Assembly: GCA_016873215.1 (NCBI GenBank)
Contig: VGXU01000012.1
Location: 1 to 51,618, forward strand
DNA from: Planctomycetota bacterium
GTDB taxonomy: Bacteria; Planctomycetota; Phycisphaerae; Sedimentisphaerales; Anaerohalosphaeraceae
Length of the DNA: 51,618 bases
Direction of reading: 5' to 3'
The position numbers and the translations under genes are program-made. Within the stretch, counting starts at the first letter, position 1; each line of letters starts with the position of its first letter. The notes below the pieces were generated by a model. That model had not been told where the DNA came from. It saw only the letters and a program-made list of their open reading frames with translations, and did no database searches. Positions 33,448 to 41,565 of the stretch are shown one piece after another.

Positions 33448-36400
33448 ATGAAGCGAAAAATGGTAATGATTGACGGCAACCAGGCCGCGGCGCATGTCGC
33501 GCATGCCACCAACGAAGTCATCGCAATTTATCCTATTACCCCCAGTTCGCCGATGGGCGAAATTTCGGACGCTAAAACCGCGGCCAATCAGCCCAACATC
33601 TGGGGCACGATTCCTTCTGTGACGGAAATGCAGTCCGAAGGCGGCGCCGCCGGCGCGGTGCACGGCGCGCTGTCCAGCGGGGCGCTGACCACCACTTTCA
33701 CCGCCTCACAGGGTTTGTTGCTGATGATTCCAAATATGTACAAAATCGCCGGTGAATTGCAGCCGACGGTCTTTCACGTCTCAGCCCGGTCGCTGGCCTG
33801 TCAGGCCCTCAGCATCTTCGGCGACCATTCCGATGTGATGGCCTGCCGCCAGACCGGCTACGCGATGCTGGCTTCGACGAATGTGCAGGAAGTAATGGAT
33901 TTCGCATTGATTGCCCAGCAGGCCACGCTGGCTTCCCGTGTGCCGTTTCTGCATTTCTTTGACGGCTTCCGTACCAGTCACGAAGTGCAGAAAGTGGAGG
34001 AACTAACCTATGATGATATGCGGGCGATCATTGACGATAAATATGTCGCCTCACACAAAGCTCGCGCGTTGTCGCCCGACCGTCCGATGATGAGCGGCAC
34101 CGCACAAAATCCGGACGTCTATTTCCAGGGCCGCGAGACAGTCAACAAGTTTTATCTGGCCGTGCCGAAAATTGTCGAAGAGACGATGAACAAATTCGCC
34201 CAGGTTGCTGGGCGCCAATACAAGCTGTTCGATTATTTCGGTGCTCCCGATGCCGAAAAGGTTATCGTGATTATGTGCTCCGGCGCAGAAACCATCCGCG
34301 AAACCGTGGATTATCTTGTCGGTCAGGGTCAAAAGGTCGGTGTCATCGTCGTCCGTCTCTTTCGGCCGTTCAGCAATGAGCATCTGGCAATGGCACTGCC
34401 GAAAACCGTCAAGAAAATCGCCGTTCTCGACCGTACCAAAGAACCCGGCTCCATCGGCGAACCGCTGTATGTGGATATTCGCACTGCCCTCGGCGAACTG
34501 ATGAGCGAAGGCAAAATCAAACTGGATAAGTACCCCGTGGTCGTCGGTGGACGCTATGGTCTGGGCAGTAAGGAATTCACGCCGCCTATGGTCAAGGCCG
34601 TCTTTGATAATCTTGACCAGGCTAAGCCGAAAAATCATTTCACCGTCGGCATCAACGACGATGTCTGCGGCACCAGCCTCAAAGTGGACGAATCCTTCGA
34701 TACCGGCCAGAAAGCCTATTCGGCGATGTTCTTCGGTCTCGGTTCCGACGGCACCGTCGGCGCCAACAAAAACAGCATCAAAATCATCGGCGACGCAACC
34801 AATAACTACTGCCAGGGCTATTTTGTCTATGACTCCAAGAAAGCCGGTTCTATCACCGTGTCTCACCTGCGATTTGGCGGAGACCCCATTCGCAGTCCCT
34901 ATCTGGTGGACAAGGCCGATTTCGTCGCCTGCCACAATCCGAGCTTTCTTGAAAAATACGATATGCTGTCCAATGTCAAAACCGGCGGCACATTTCTCCT
35001 GACCAGTATTCATGGCCCCGACGAAGTCTGGGATACGCTGCCGGCCGAAGTGCAGAAACAGATGATCAACAAAAAACTGAAATTCTATGTCATTGATGCA
35101 ATCCGTATCGCAGAGGAACTGGGCCTCGGCGCCCGCATCAACGTGATTATGCAGACGGCGTTCTTCAAAATCAGCGGTGTTATCGACCCCCAAATCGCTG
35201 TCGATGCCATCAAGAACGCCATCAAGAAAACATACGGCAAAAAAGGCGACAATGTCGTGAAGATGAACAATGATGCTGTCGATGCCGCGCTCAATAAAAT
35301 CAGCGAGGTCAAAGTGCCGGGCAAAGTCACCAGCAAAACACATATCGCTTCGGCGATTCCGGATGATGCTCCGCAGTTTGTCAAAGAGGTCACCGCCGAA
35401 ATTCTGGCCGGTCGCGGCGACAAAATACCCGTCAGCAAAATGCCCGTGGATGGCAAATTCCCCACCGCGACAACCAAATATGAAAAACGTAATATCGCGG
35501 TGCATATTCCCGTATGGGAACCGTCGCTGTGTATCCAGTGCGGACGTTGTTCGCTGGTTTGCCCCCACGCTGCCATTCGCATCAAAGACTACGATCCCAA
35601 ATACGCCGAAAAAGCTCCGAAGACATTTAAATGTGCCGAGGCCAAGGGCAAAGAGTTTGCCGGGATGAAATTCACCGTTCAGGTTGCCCCGGAAGACTGC
35701 ACCGGCTGCGAAGCCTGCGTATTGAATTGCCCCGTCGAAGAAAAAGACGCCAACAAGCAGCCCACCGGACGCAAGGCCATCAATATGGCTCTTCAGGAGC
35801 CGTTGCGGATGCAGGAACGCGAAAACTTCAATTACTTCCTGTCGATTCCGGATACCGACCCGGCCAAGTTCAAACTTAACTCCGTCAAAGGCAGCCAGCT
35901 TGTCCCCGCGCTGTTTGAATTTTCCGGCGCCTGTGCAGGCTGCGGCGAAACCGCAAATGTAAAACTGCTCAGCCAGTTGTTCGGCGACAGGGCGATGATC
36001 GCCAACGCCACAGGCTGCTCGTCCATTTACGGCGGCAACCTGCCGACAACACCGTATGCCAAACGCTTTGATGGACGCGGCCCGACCTGGTCCAACAGTC
36101 TGTTTGAGGATAACGCCGAGTACGGTATGGGCATGCGGCTGGCGGTCAATAAATTCAAAGCCTTTGCCCTTGAATTGGTGGACAAGGTTGCCGCCGCCGG
36201 TTGCGTCGATAAGGCTCTCGCCGAAGAAATCAAAGCGGCAATGCTGGCGCAGACCGAGCAGGCCGGCATTGAGGCCCAGCGGGCACGTGTTGCAAAACTC
36301 AAAACCGCATGCCAAAAGAGCGACTGCAAAGATTGCAAACAGCTTTTAACTGTGGCCGATTATCTCGTCGAAAAGAGCGTCTGGATTCTCGGTGGCGACG

Positions 36401-37014
36401 GCTGGGCATACGACATCGGCTACGGCGGTCTGGACCACGTATTAGCCAGCGGTGAAAACATCAATGTGCTGGTGCTGGATACCGAAGTTTATTCCAATAC
36501 CGGAGGCCAGATGTCCAAGTCCACCCCGCGCGGCGCCGTCGCTCAATTTGCCGCCGGCGGTAAACGAATGCCCAAGAAAGATATGGGGATGATTGCAATG
36601 ACCTACGGCGGAATTTATGTCGCCTCCATTGCCATCGGCGCCGACCCCAACCAGGCGGTCAAGGCCTTTGTCGAGGCCGAAAGTTATAAAGGCCCGTCGC
36701 TGATTTTGTCGTACTGCCATTGTATCGCCCACGGAATTGATATGTCCGCCGGCTATAATGAGCAGAAAAGGGCGGTCGCCAGCGGACACTGGCCGTTATA
36801 TCGGTTCGACCCCCGCCTGGCCGCCGAAGGCAAAAATCCGCTGCAATTGGATTCCAAAGACCCGACGATGGATTTCGCCGAATATGCCTATGGCGAAAAC
36901 CGCTATCGAACACTCAAACAGTCCCAACCGGATGTCGCAGCACCCCTGATGGAAAATGCCCGACAGGACGCATTAAGGCGGTTATCAACACTGAAAAAGC
37001 TGGCGCAGATGTAA
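33448..37014 (+). CDS. nifJ: Pyruvate:ferredoxin (flavodoxin) oxidoreductase, single chain
   Basis: A 1188-residue PFOR that oxidises pyruvate to acetyl-CoA and CO2 with a ferredoxin as acceptor, a mark of anaerobic metabolism. All parts are in one chain: the pyrimidine-binding domain (AIYPITPSSPMGEISD), the gamma domain (about 415-600: GLGSDGTVGANKNSIKIIG), two 4Fe-4S sites (CIQCGRCSLVCP near 694 and CTGCEACVLNCP near 751), then the thiamin domain with CAGCGETANVKLLSQLFGD, GGDGWAYDIGYGGLDHVL and TEVYSNTGGQMSKSTPRGA. A fourth Cys pair in KSDCKDCKQLL is typical. GGAG lies before ATG 33448. It has its own terminator and is probably monocistronic. Confidence 0.98.
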   Translation: MKRKMVMIDGNQAAAHVAHATNEVIAIYPITPSSPMGEISDAKTAANQPNIWGTIPSVTEMQSEGGAAGAVHGALSSGALTTTFTASQGLLLMIPNMYKIAGELQPTVFHVSARSLACQALSIFGDHSDVMACRQTGYAMLASTNVQEVMDFALIAQQATLASRVPFLHFFDGFRTSHEVQKVEELTYDDMRAIIDDKYVASHKARALSPDRPMMSGTAQNPDVYFQGRETVNKFYLAVPKIVEETMNKFAQVAGRQYKLFDYFGAPDAEKVIVIMCSGAETIRETVDYLVGQGQKVGVIVVRLFRPFSNEHLAMALPKTVKKIAVLDRTKEPGSIGEPLYVDIRTALGELMSEGKIKLDKYPVVVGGRYGLGSKEFTPPMVKAVFDNLDQAKPKNHFTVGINDDVCGTSLKVDESFDTGQKAYSAMFFGLGSDGTVGANKNSIKIIGDATNNYCQGYFVYDSKKAGSITVSHLRFGGDPIRSPYLVDKADFVACHNPSFLEKYDMLSNVKTGGTFLLTSIHGPDEVWDTLPAEVQKQMINKKLKFYVIDAIRIAEELGLGARINVIMQTAFFKISGVIDPQIAVDAIKNAIKKTYGKKGDNVVKMNNDAVDAALNKISEVKVPGKVTSKTHIASAIPDDAPQFVKEVTAEILAGRGDKIPVSKMPVDGKFPTATTKYEKRNIAVHIPVWEPSLCIQCGRCSLVCPHAAIRIKDYDPKYAEKAPKTFKCAEAKGKEFAGMKFTVQVAPEDCTGCEACVLNCPVEEKDANKQPTGRKAINMALQEPLRMQERENFNYFLSIPDTDPAKFKLNSVKGSQLVPALFEFSGACAGCGETANVKLLSQLFGDRAMIANATGCSSIYGGNLPTTPYAKRFDGRGPTWSNSLFEDNAEYGMGMRLAVNKFKAFALELVDKVAAAGCVDKALAEEIKAAMLAQTEQAGIEAQRARVAKLKTACQKSDCKDCKQLLTVADYLVEKSVWILGGDGWAYDIGYGGLDHVLASGENINVLVLDTEVYSNTGGQMSKSTPRGAVAQFAAGGKRMPKKDMGMIAMTYGGIYVASIAIGADPNQAVKAFVEAESYKGPSLILSYCHCIAHGIDMSAGYNEQKRAVASGHWPLYRFDPRLAAEGKNPLQLDSKDPTMDFAEYAYGENRYRTLKQSQPDVAAPLMENARQDALRRLSTLKKLAQM

Positions 37015-37031
37015 AAACAAGTTGCATTTTT

Positions 37032-37074
37032 CAGGCCCTGTGATATATATATAAGACATCACAGGGCCTGTTTT
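37032..37074 (+). terminator. Rho-independent terminator after nifJ
   Basis: A perfect 13-bp stem, CAGGCCCTGTGAT (37032-37044) and ATCACAGGGCCTG (37058-37070), with a 13-base AT-rich loop, is followed by TTTT. Confidence 0.9.
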
Positions 37075-37119
37075 AATATGAGGTATTTACAATTCAATCT
37101 TAATAGTGGGGTACGTATT

Positions 37120-37800
37120 ATGATTCAGTTTTACAAATATGTTATACTGGGGGGCGTTCTTTGCGGGTCTTTGGCCTGCGCTCCGTCAAAAACGAATCGG
37201 GAACTATCGGAAGTCTCCTGTTGCGGGCCGCAAATCAACGGCGTTTGTCTGGCATATTACTCCGACCATGCCGGCTCGACGTATATCACCCGCCAGATGC
37301 ATGAATTCTGTCCATGCAGCCGAAGCTTGCAAATTCAGGCTCAGGAACCCGGGGGGCAATGGCTCTGGCAACTGCGTGATGACGCCTTTTCAACAGTCAG
37401 TCCGAATAAAAGCTCGCCCCAAAACCACCTTTACGACAGGACTCTGTTGCTGGCTGTGTTTTATAGTATGGCCTCCGTGACAGAATTGCTTCCTCTTGCT
37501 GCCAATCCGTCGGAGGAACCCATTAAACTGGAAGGGCAGTGGTATATTCCTTTTATTCACCGTACGGCAAGTGGCGCAACAGTGACTTTACTCCAGTCAA
37601 GAGACACAAAGAAGTGTGACCTCGTAAAAATTCAAGACAATAAAACTACATTATTGGCTCGAAGTTATAATTTCCAATTTAATGAAACGCTGAAAAAGAA
37701 CATTCCACGGACAATAGATGTATTTAATATCACCGATGGTTTGTCGGCCAAAAAAATCGTTCTTCAGCTACAATATGTCCAGATAGAACCCCGAAATTAA
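37120..37800 (+). CDS. Cys-rich exported protein, unknown function
   Basis: A 226-residue protein that I do not recognise. The N-terminus IQFYKYVILGGVLCGSLACAPS is a signal peptide; the Cys in SLAC could be lipid-modified, but the -3 position is not ideal. The first part of the mature protein is Cys-rich (VSCCGPQINGVC, then EFCPCSRSL), suggesting disulfides or metal binding. The rest is a mixed alpha-beta domain. The start is taken at ATG 37120 because the signal peptide begins there; an ATG at 37078 adds 14 residues next to the nifJ terminator. The ribosome site is weak. It may not belong to the polysaccharide operon, as 300 bases separate them. Confidence 0.65.
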   Translation: MIQFYKYVILGGVLCGSLACAPSKTNRELSEVSCCGPQINGVCLAYYSDHAGSTYITRQMHEFCPCSRSLQIQAQEPGGQWLWQLRDDAFSTVSPNKSSPQNHLYDRTLLLAVFYSMASVTELLPLAANPSEEPIKLEGQWYIPFIHRTASGATVTLLQSRDTKKCDLVKIQDNKTTLLARSYNFQFNETLKKNIPRTIDVFNITDGLSAKKIVLQLQYVQIEPRN

Positions 37801-38103
37801 GCGTAAATGAGATTTTCTAATTTGTTTTTGGACATTTTATCGCTCTTTTTGTTGAAAAACCTTGTTAAAAGCCGAAAAACAGGATAAAAGGTGGAAAATA
37901 TAATTTTAGTAATAAGCGGGCTTTAGGCTCAAATTACAATTAAGGGATAGAACCCGCAAACCGATAAAAAAAGATAGGTATTCAAAAGACGGATCGGTTG
38001 AATATAGTCTTTGTTCGTCGCAACAGGCAGACATGCGAAAAAGATATCAGGAGCAAGGCGATGCGTCTTTTTATAAACAATAATGCAAGGATATAGAAAA
38101 GTG
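37801..38103. other. Leader region of the polysaccharide operon
   Basis: An AT-rich stretch of about 300 bases with no gene. It has a TATAAT at 37899-37904 without a good -35 box, a separated GCGGG/CCCGC inverted repeat (about 37916-37956), and a 7-bp palindrome TATTCAA (37979-37985) and TTGAATA (37998-38004). I found no sigma-54-type site and no riboswitch that I can name. An ATG at 38083 starts 7 codons ahead of the chosen gene start. Confidence 0.45.
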
Positions 38104-39768
38104 ATGGCTAAAAAAACTTTCTTTACAATGGTCTTGGGATGCGGGCTTGTATTTTTACCCGGCTGTTGGAACGATATTACTGATCCGACACAAATCGGAC
38201 GTTTTGAGCCGACGCCGACGGTGAGTGTTATTCTTGAATCTCTTGGAGTCGCCGATGAACCGAGCCCTACTTACGAAGGAGCAGAAGACCCCCGTCCGGC
38301 GGATTTGGTGGATATCGATACGGATTATGTTTTCGGTTCCGGCGATGTGGTTCGAATCAGCATCTTCGAGTTGTATCAGGCCGGCCAGATATTTGCCAAT
38401 GATTATGTTGTTACAGAAACGGGGCGTATTTCAATTCCTGATGTAGGCCAGGTTCAGGCCGCAGGGCTTACGGAAAGTCAGCTTGAGCAGCAGATTCGGG
38501 ACATTGTGTCGCCTTCGATTCTGAAAAATCCAGCAGTCACGGTGAGTCTGTTTTCCTCTCAGTCTCGTTATTTTTCTATAGTCGGCCAGGGAATCGGACA
38601 GGCTTCACGTTTTCCGATTCCGCGATACACATTTCGGTTGACTGACGCCATCGCTTTGGCCCAGGGGGTTGCAGAATTCAACGTCAGCCATATTTATGTT
38701 TCTCGCGACGTTCCGGAAATGCAGGCTGTCGCCGAGTCGGCTCAGCAAGCCGCTGAAACAAAAACCTCTCCCGATATCCAGTCGCCGCCAATCGAACTGC
38801 GTCCGGTCTCACCCACACCTCCCAGTCCCGAAGATGAAATGATGGAAATTATTGCGCCGACGGTAGCCAAAAAGCAAAGCGGGATTCTGATTACTTCCGC
38901 AGAGATGGCCGGACGTCAGGAATTAGAAAATTTGGCTGCGCCGGAAGGTGTGACGCCAGAACCGCCCTCACTGACAAAACCAGTCACAGACCAAAATCCG
39001 CTGCCGCCGACTCAGCCGCAGTCTGAACAGGTTCAGTGGGTTTTTGAAGACGGCAAGTGGAAGCCGGTACGCGCCGGGGACGCCGAAACGCGGGTTCTGC
39101 AGGAACCCACAGTACCGGTATCTCAACAACAGGGACTTTTGCCAAATCAGCCGGCGCAGCAATACCAGCCGGCACAACGATATCAGCCGGCACAACAACC
39201 AGAAGCCGCCCCGCGTGGATTTGGTTTGGAATCTCTCGGAACGCGCGGCAAGGTGACTCGTGTAATTCAAATCCCGCGGGACAGATTACTGGCTGGCGAC
39301 CCCAAGTATAACATCGTTATTCGTCCTGGCGACCGGATTACTGTGCCGGTGGATATTGTAGGTGAATTCTGGATTCTGGGCAACCTCAACCAGCAGGGGG
39401 CGATTACGCTTACAGGAAGACCAATTACGTTAAAAATGGCGATCGCGTCAGCGGGAGGTTTAGGACCGTTGGCTATACCGCAAAAAGTGGAAGTCGTCCG
39501 CAGAATCGGCAAAAACAAAGCCGGCCTGGTACAGGAGGAAACCGTCATGGTGGACCTGAACAAAATCGCCAAAGGATTACAGCCGGACTTTTTCATCAAA
39601 CCATACGATTTAATCAACGTCGGGACGACCGGCACCAGTCGATGGCTGTTGGGACTGCGGCAGGCCTTTCGTGCTACCTACGGATTTGGGTTTATCTATG
39701 ACAGGAACTTTAATGGGCAGAGTTTTGGTGATGACCCGTTGCCCAGGAATTTTGGTGATATTTTTTAA
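38104..39768 (+). CDS. Wza-like polysaccharide export lipoprotein with a long Pro/Gln linker
   Basis: A 554-residue outer-membrane export protein. The signal ends at VFLPGC, a probable lipid site. About 85-165 is the Poly_export domain (YVFGSGDVVRISIFE...GRISIPDVGQVQAAGLTESQLEQQI). An SLBB domain follows (RYFSIVGQGIGQASRFPIPR...TDAIALAQGVAEF). Then comes a linker of about 180 residues rich in Pro, Gln and Glu, with repeated QPAQ units near 39160-39200. A second beta-grasp SLBB domain closes it (EFWILGNLNQQGAITLTGRPITLKMAIASAGG). AAGGA lies about 13 bases before ATG 38104 and 10 before a GTG at 38101; ATG 38083 has none. It heads an operon with exosortase genes, so it exports an exopolysaccharide. 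Confidence 0.88.
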   Translation: MAKKTFFTMVLGCGLVFLPGCWNDITDPTQIGRFEPTPTVSVILESLGVADEPSPTYEGAEDPRPADLVDIDTDYVFGSGDVVRISIFELYQAGQIFANDYVVTETGRISIPDVGQVQAAGLTESQLEQQIRDIVSPSILKNPAVTVSLFSSQSRYFSIVGQGIGQASRFPIPRYTFRLTDAIALAQGVAEFNVSHIYVSRDVPEMQAVAESAQQAAETKTSPDIQSPPIELRPVSPTPPSPEDEMMEIIAPTVAKKQSGILITSAEMAGRQELENLAAPEGVTPEPPSLTKPVTDQNPLPPTQPQSEQVQWVFEDGKWKPVRAGDAETRVLQEPTVPVSQQQGLLPNQPAQQYQPAQRYQPAQQPEAAPRGFGLESLGTRGKVTRVIQIPRDRLLAGDPKYNIVIRPGDRITVPVDIVGEFWILGNLNQQGAITLTGRPITLKMAIASAGGLGPLAIPQKVEVVRRIGKNKAGLVQEETVMVDLNKIAKGLQPDFFIKPYDLINVGTTGTSRWLLGLRQAFRATYGFGFIYDRNFNGQSFGDDPLPRNFGDIF

Positions 39769-39779
39769 TTCCGAAATCT

Positions 39780-40763
39780 ATGAACCCGACGCTTTCCACG
39801 CAAACTCAGTCGCTTTCCGCCGACATACCCCGCGAATTCCGCTGGGCTGATGTGTCGTCAATGGTATGGATGCAGATTGCCATTGTGGCGGCATTGTTTG
39901 TCTGGTTTTTTGGGTATGATTTATGGGGCATGGTCCACCGCTGGTCCACCGATGCAAGCTGGTCTCATGGCTTTTTAATCCCTTTGTTCAGTCTGTATTT
40001 TCTGAATCAGAAAAAAGAGCAGATTCTTAGTCAGCAAATCCGTCCCAACTGGACTGTCGGGCTTTCTTTGCTTGTCCTGTGTTTGGTATTGTACCCGCTC
40101 AATATCGTTCAGTTTAAGTTCGGTTATGGTCGTCCTATTTTGATGATAGCGACGCTGATAGCGATGATATTTTTTCTGGGTGGATGGAATTTACTGCGAT
40201 ATACATGGTTGCCGGCGGGGTTTTTGTTTTTTTCCATTCCTTTGCCGGAACGGTTATATGCTCAAATTACCATCCCGCTTCGAATGTTGGCCGCAGAAGC
40301 TTCCGCGGTAATTTTGAATGTCATTCCTGAGTTAAAGGCCACGGTCAGCGGGGTTGTCATTGATGTCGTCTATAAAGGAAGTCCTCTTGTTCCGGGACTG
40401 GACGTTGCTGAAGCGTGCAGCGGAATGCGGCTGCTGATGGCGTTTGTGGCGCTGGGGGTGGCGATGGCTTATCTGCACGACAGGCCGATCTGGCAAAGAC
40501 TGATACTGCTGGCCAGCACCCTGCCTATCGCGATTTTATGCAATGTTGTCCGTGTTACCGTCACGGGGCTGATTTATGTTCTCTGGGATCCGAGGTACGC
40601 CCAGGGTATTTATCACGACCTGCTGGGGCTTCTGATGCTGCCTTTGGCCTTTGGACTTTATGGGTTTCTGGCTTGGCTGATGGGGAATCTTTATGTGGAA
40701 GAAGAGGCTGTCGTACCGCAGGTTATTATTCGCAGAAATTTATCGCAGGAGGGAAAAAAATGA
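39780..40763 (+). CDS. Exosortase (EpsH/Xrt family)
   Basis: A 327-residue polytopic membrane transpeptidase with about eight hydrophobic segments. The catalytic Cys213 (AEACSGMRLLMAFVALG), Arg258 (CNVVRVTVTG) and His279 (YHDLLGLLMLPLAF) are in the fixed order of exosortases. Such enzymes cut C-terminal sorting tags (PEP-CTERM or similar) of exported proteins. No PEP-CTERM protein is in the window. The gene starts 11 bases after the export gene and its stop overlaps the epsI start as ATGA. The Xrt subtype cannot be assigned by eye. Confidence 0.93.
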   Translation: MNPTLSTQTQSLSADIPREFRWADVSSMVWMQIAIVAALFVWFFGYDLWGMVHRWSTDASWSHGFLIPLFSLYFLNQKKEQILSQQIRPNWTVGLSLLVLCLVLYPLNIVQFKFGYGRPILMIATLIAMIFFLGGWNLLRYTWLPAGFLFFSIPLPERLYAQITIPLRMLAAEASAVILNVIPELKATVSGVVIDVVYKGSPLVPGLDVAEACSGMRLLMAFVALGVAMAYLHDRPIWQRLILLASTLPIAILCNVVRVTVTGLIYVLWDPRYAQGIYHDLLGLLMLPLAFGLYGFLAWLMGNLYVEEEAVVPQVIIRRNLSQEGKK

Positions 40764-41539
40764 AAAAGCTTCATGCTTTTCAGCCTGCGTTTGTTGTTTG
40801 TGCGATTTTGCTGGCGGTTTCTGCGGGCACCAAGTCAGTGGTGATTCAAGCCCTCGGTGTCCAGTTAACCAAGCTGCCGATTCCATTAAAAAAGCCGCTG
40901 GACCAAATGGACGACAAAAAACTGGTTTCGTATGAAGTTCGCGAAAAACAGACTATTGCAAATCGAGATATTTTGGAAAGTCTCGGCACGGAACAATATT
41001 TGCAATGGACGCTCGAAGACAAGGACGCTGCCGCCGAAAGCCCGACACGGTACTGTTCTTTATTTATTACCTATTATACAGGGAACCCGGATATGGTTCC
41101 GCACGTGCCGGACGAATGTTATGTCGGAGGGGGAAATACACGACTCAAAGGCGAAACGTTGACGGTGGAAGTGCCGTGGCCCGGCCGCGAAAAACCAGTC
41201 TCTGTCGCGATGCAGCAGGTATGGTTTGGTCGAAAGACACAAAGCATATTGGATACAGAAAACCAGTTCTCCGTCCAGTATTTTTTTAAGGCCAACGATA
41301 AATTCTGCGGCAGTCGCACGGAAACAAGGGCGGTGCTGGGAAAAAACTTCTACAGCAAATATTCCTACTTCGCAAAAGTAGAATGGAAATTTTTTGGAAC
41401 AGGCTATGCGGGTTTGATTTATCCGACCCGGGAACAAACCCTCGAGGCCAGCCGGAAACTGCTCTCAGCCGTGCTGCCCATACTGGAAGAAGATCACTGG
41501 CCTGACTGGAAAACCGCAAATCAGAAGACTGGAAACTAA
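40760..41539 (+). CDS. EpsI-type exosortase-associated protein
   Basis: A 259-residue protein with an N-terminal membrane anchor (FQPAFVVCAILLAVSAGTKSVV) and a mostly beta-stranded part outside the membrane. HVPDECYVGGGN resembles the conserved Cys motif of EpsI-family proteins, which sit beside or are fused to exosortases. ATG 40760 overlaps the exosortase stop, with GGAGGG upstream, so translation is coupled. Its function in the sorting pathway is unknown; the Cys may be catalytic. Confidence 0.85.
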   Translation: MKKLHAFQPAFVVCAILLAVSAGTKSVVIQALGVQLTKLPIPLKKPLDQMDDKKLVSYEVREKQTIANRDILESLGTEQYLQWTLEDKDAAAESPTRYCSLFITYYTGNPDMVPHVPDECYVGGGNTRLKGETLTVEVPWPGREKPVSVAMQQVWFGRKTQSILDTENQFSVQYFFKANDKFCGSRTETRAVLGKNFYSKYSYFAKVEWKFFGTGYAGLIYPTREQTLEASRKLLSAVLPILEEDHWPDWKTANQKTGN

Positions 41540-41565
41540 GACATTTTTAACAGGAATCAGGTAGT

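Noticed and set aside
34051-36315. A 754-codon open frame on the minus strand inside nifJ
   Set aside because: It is fully antisense to a strongly conserved PFOR, has no ribosome site and gives a His/Phe/Gly-rich product with no recognisable domain. It arises from codon bias of nifJ.
37801-38082. Possible riboswitch or sigma-54 site before the polysaccharide operon
   Set aside because: I searched for GEMM-like and -24/-12 patterns by eye and found no convincing match.
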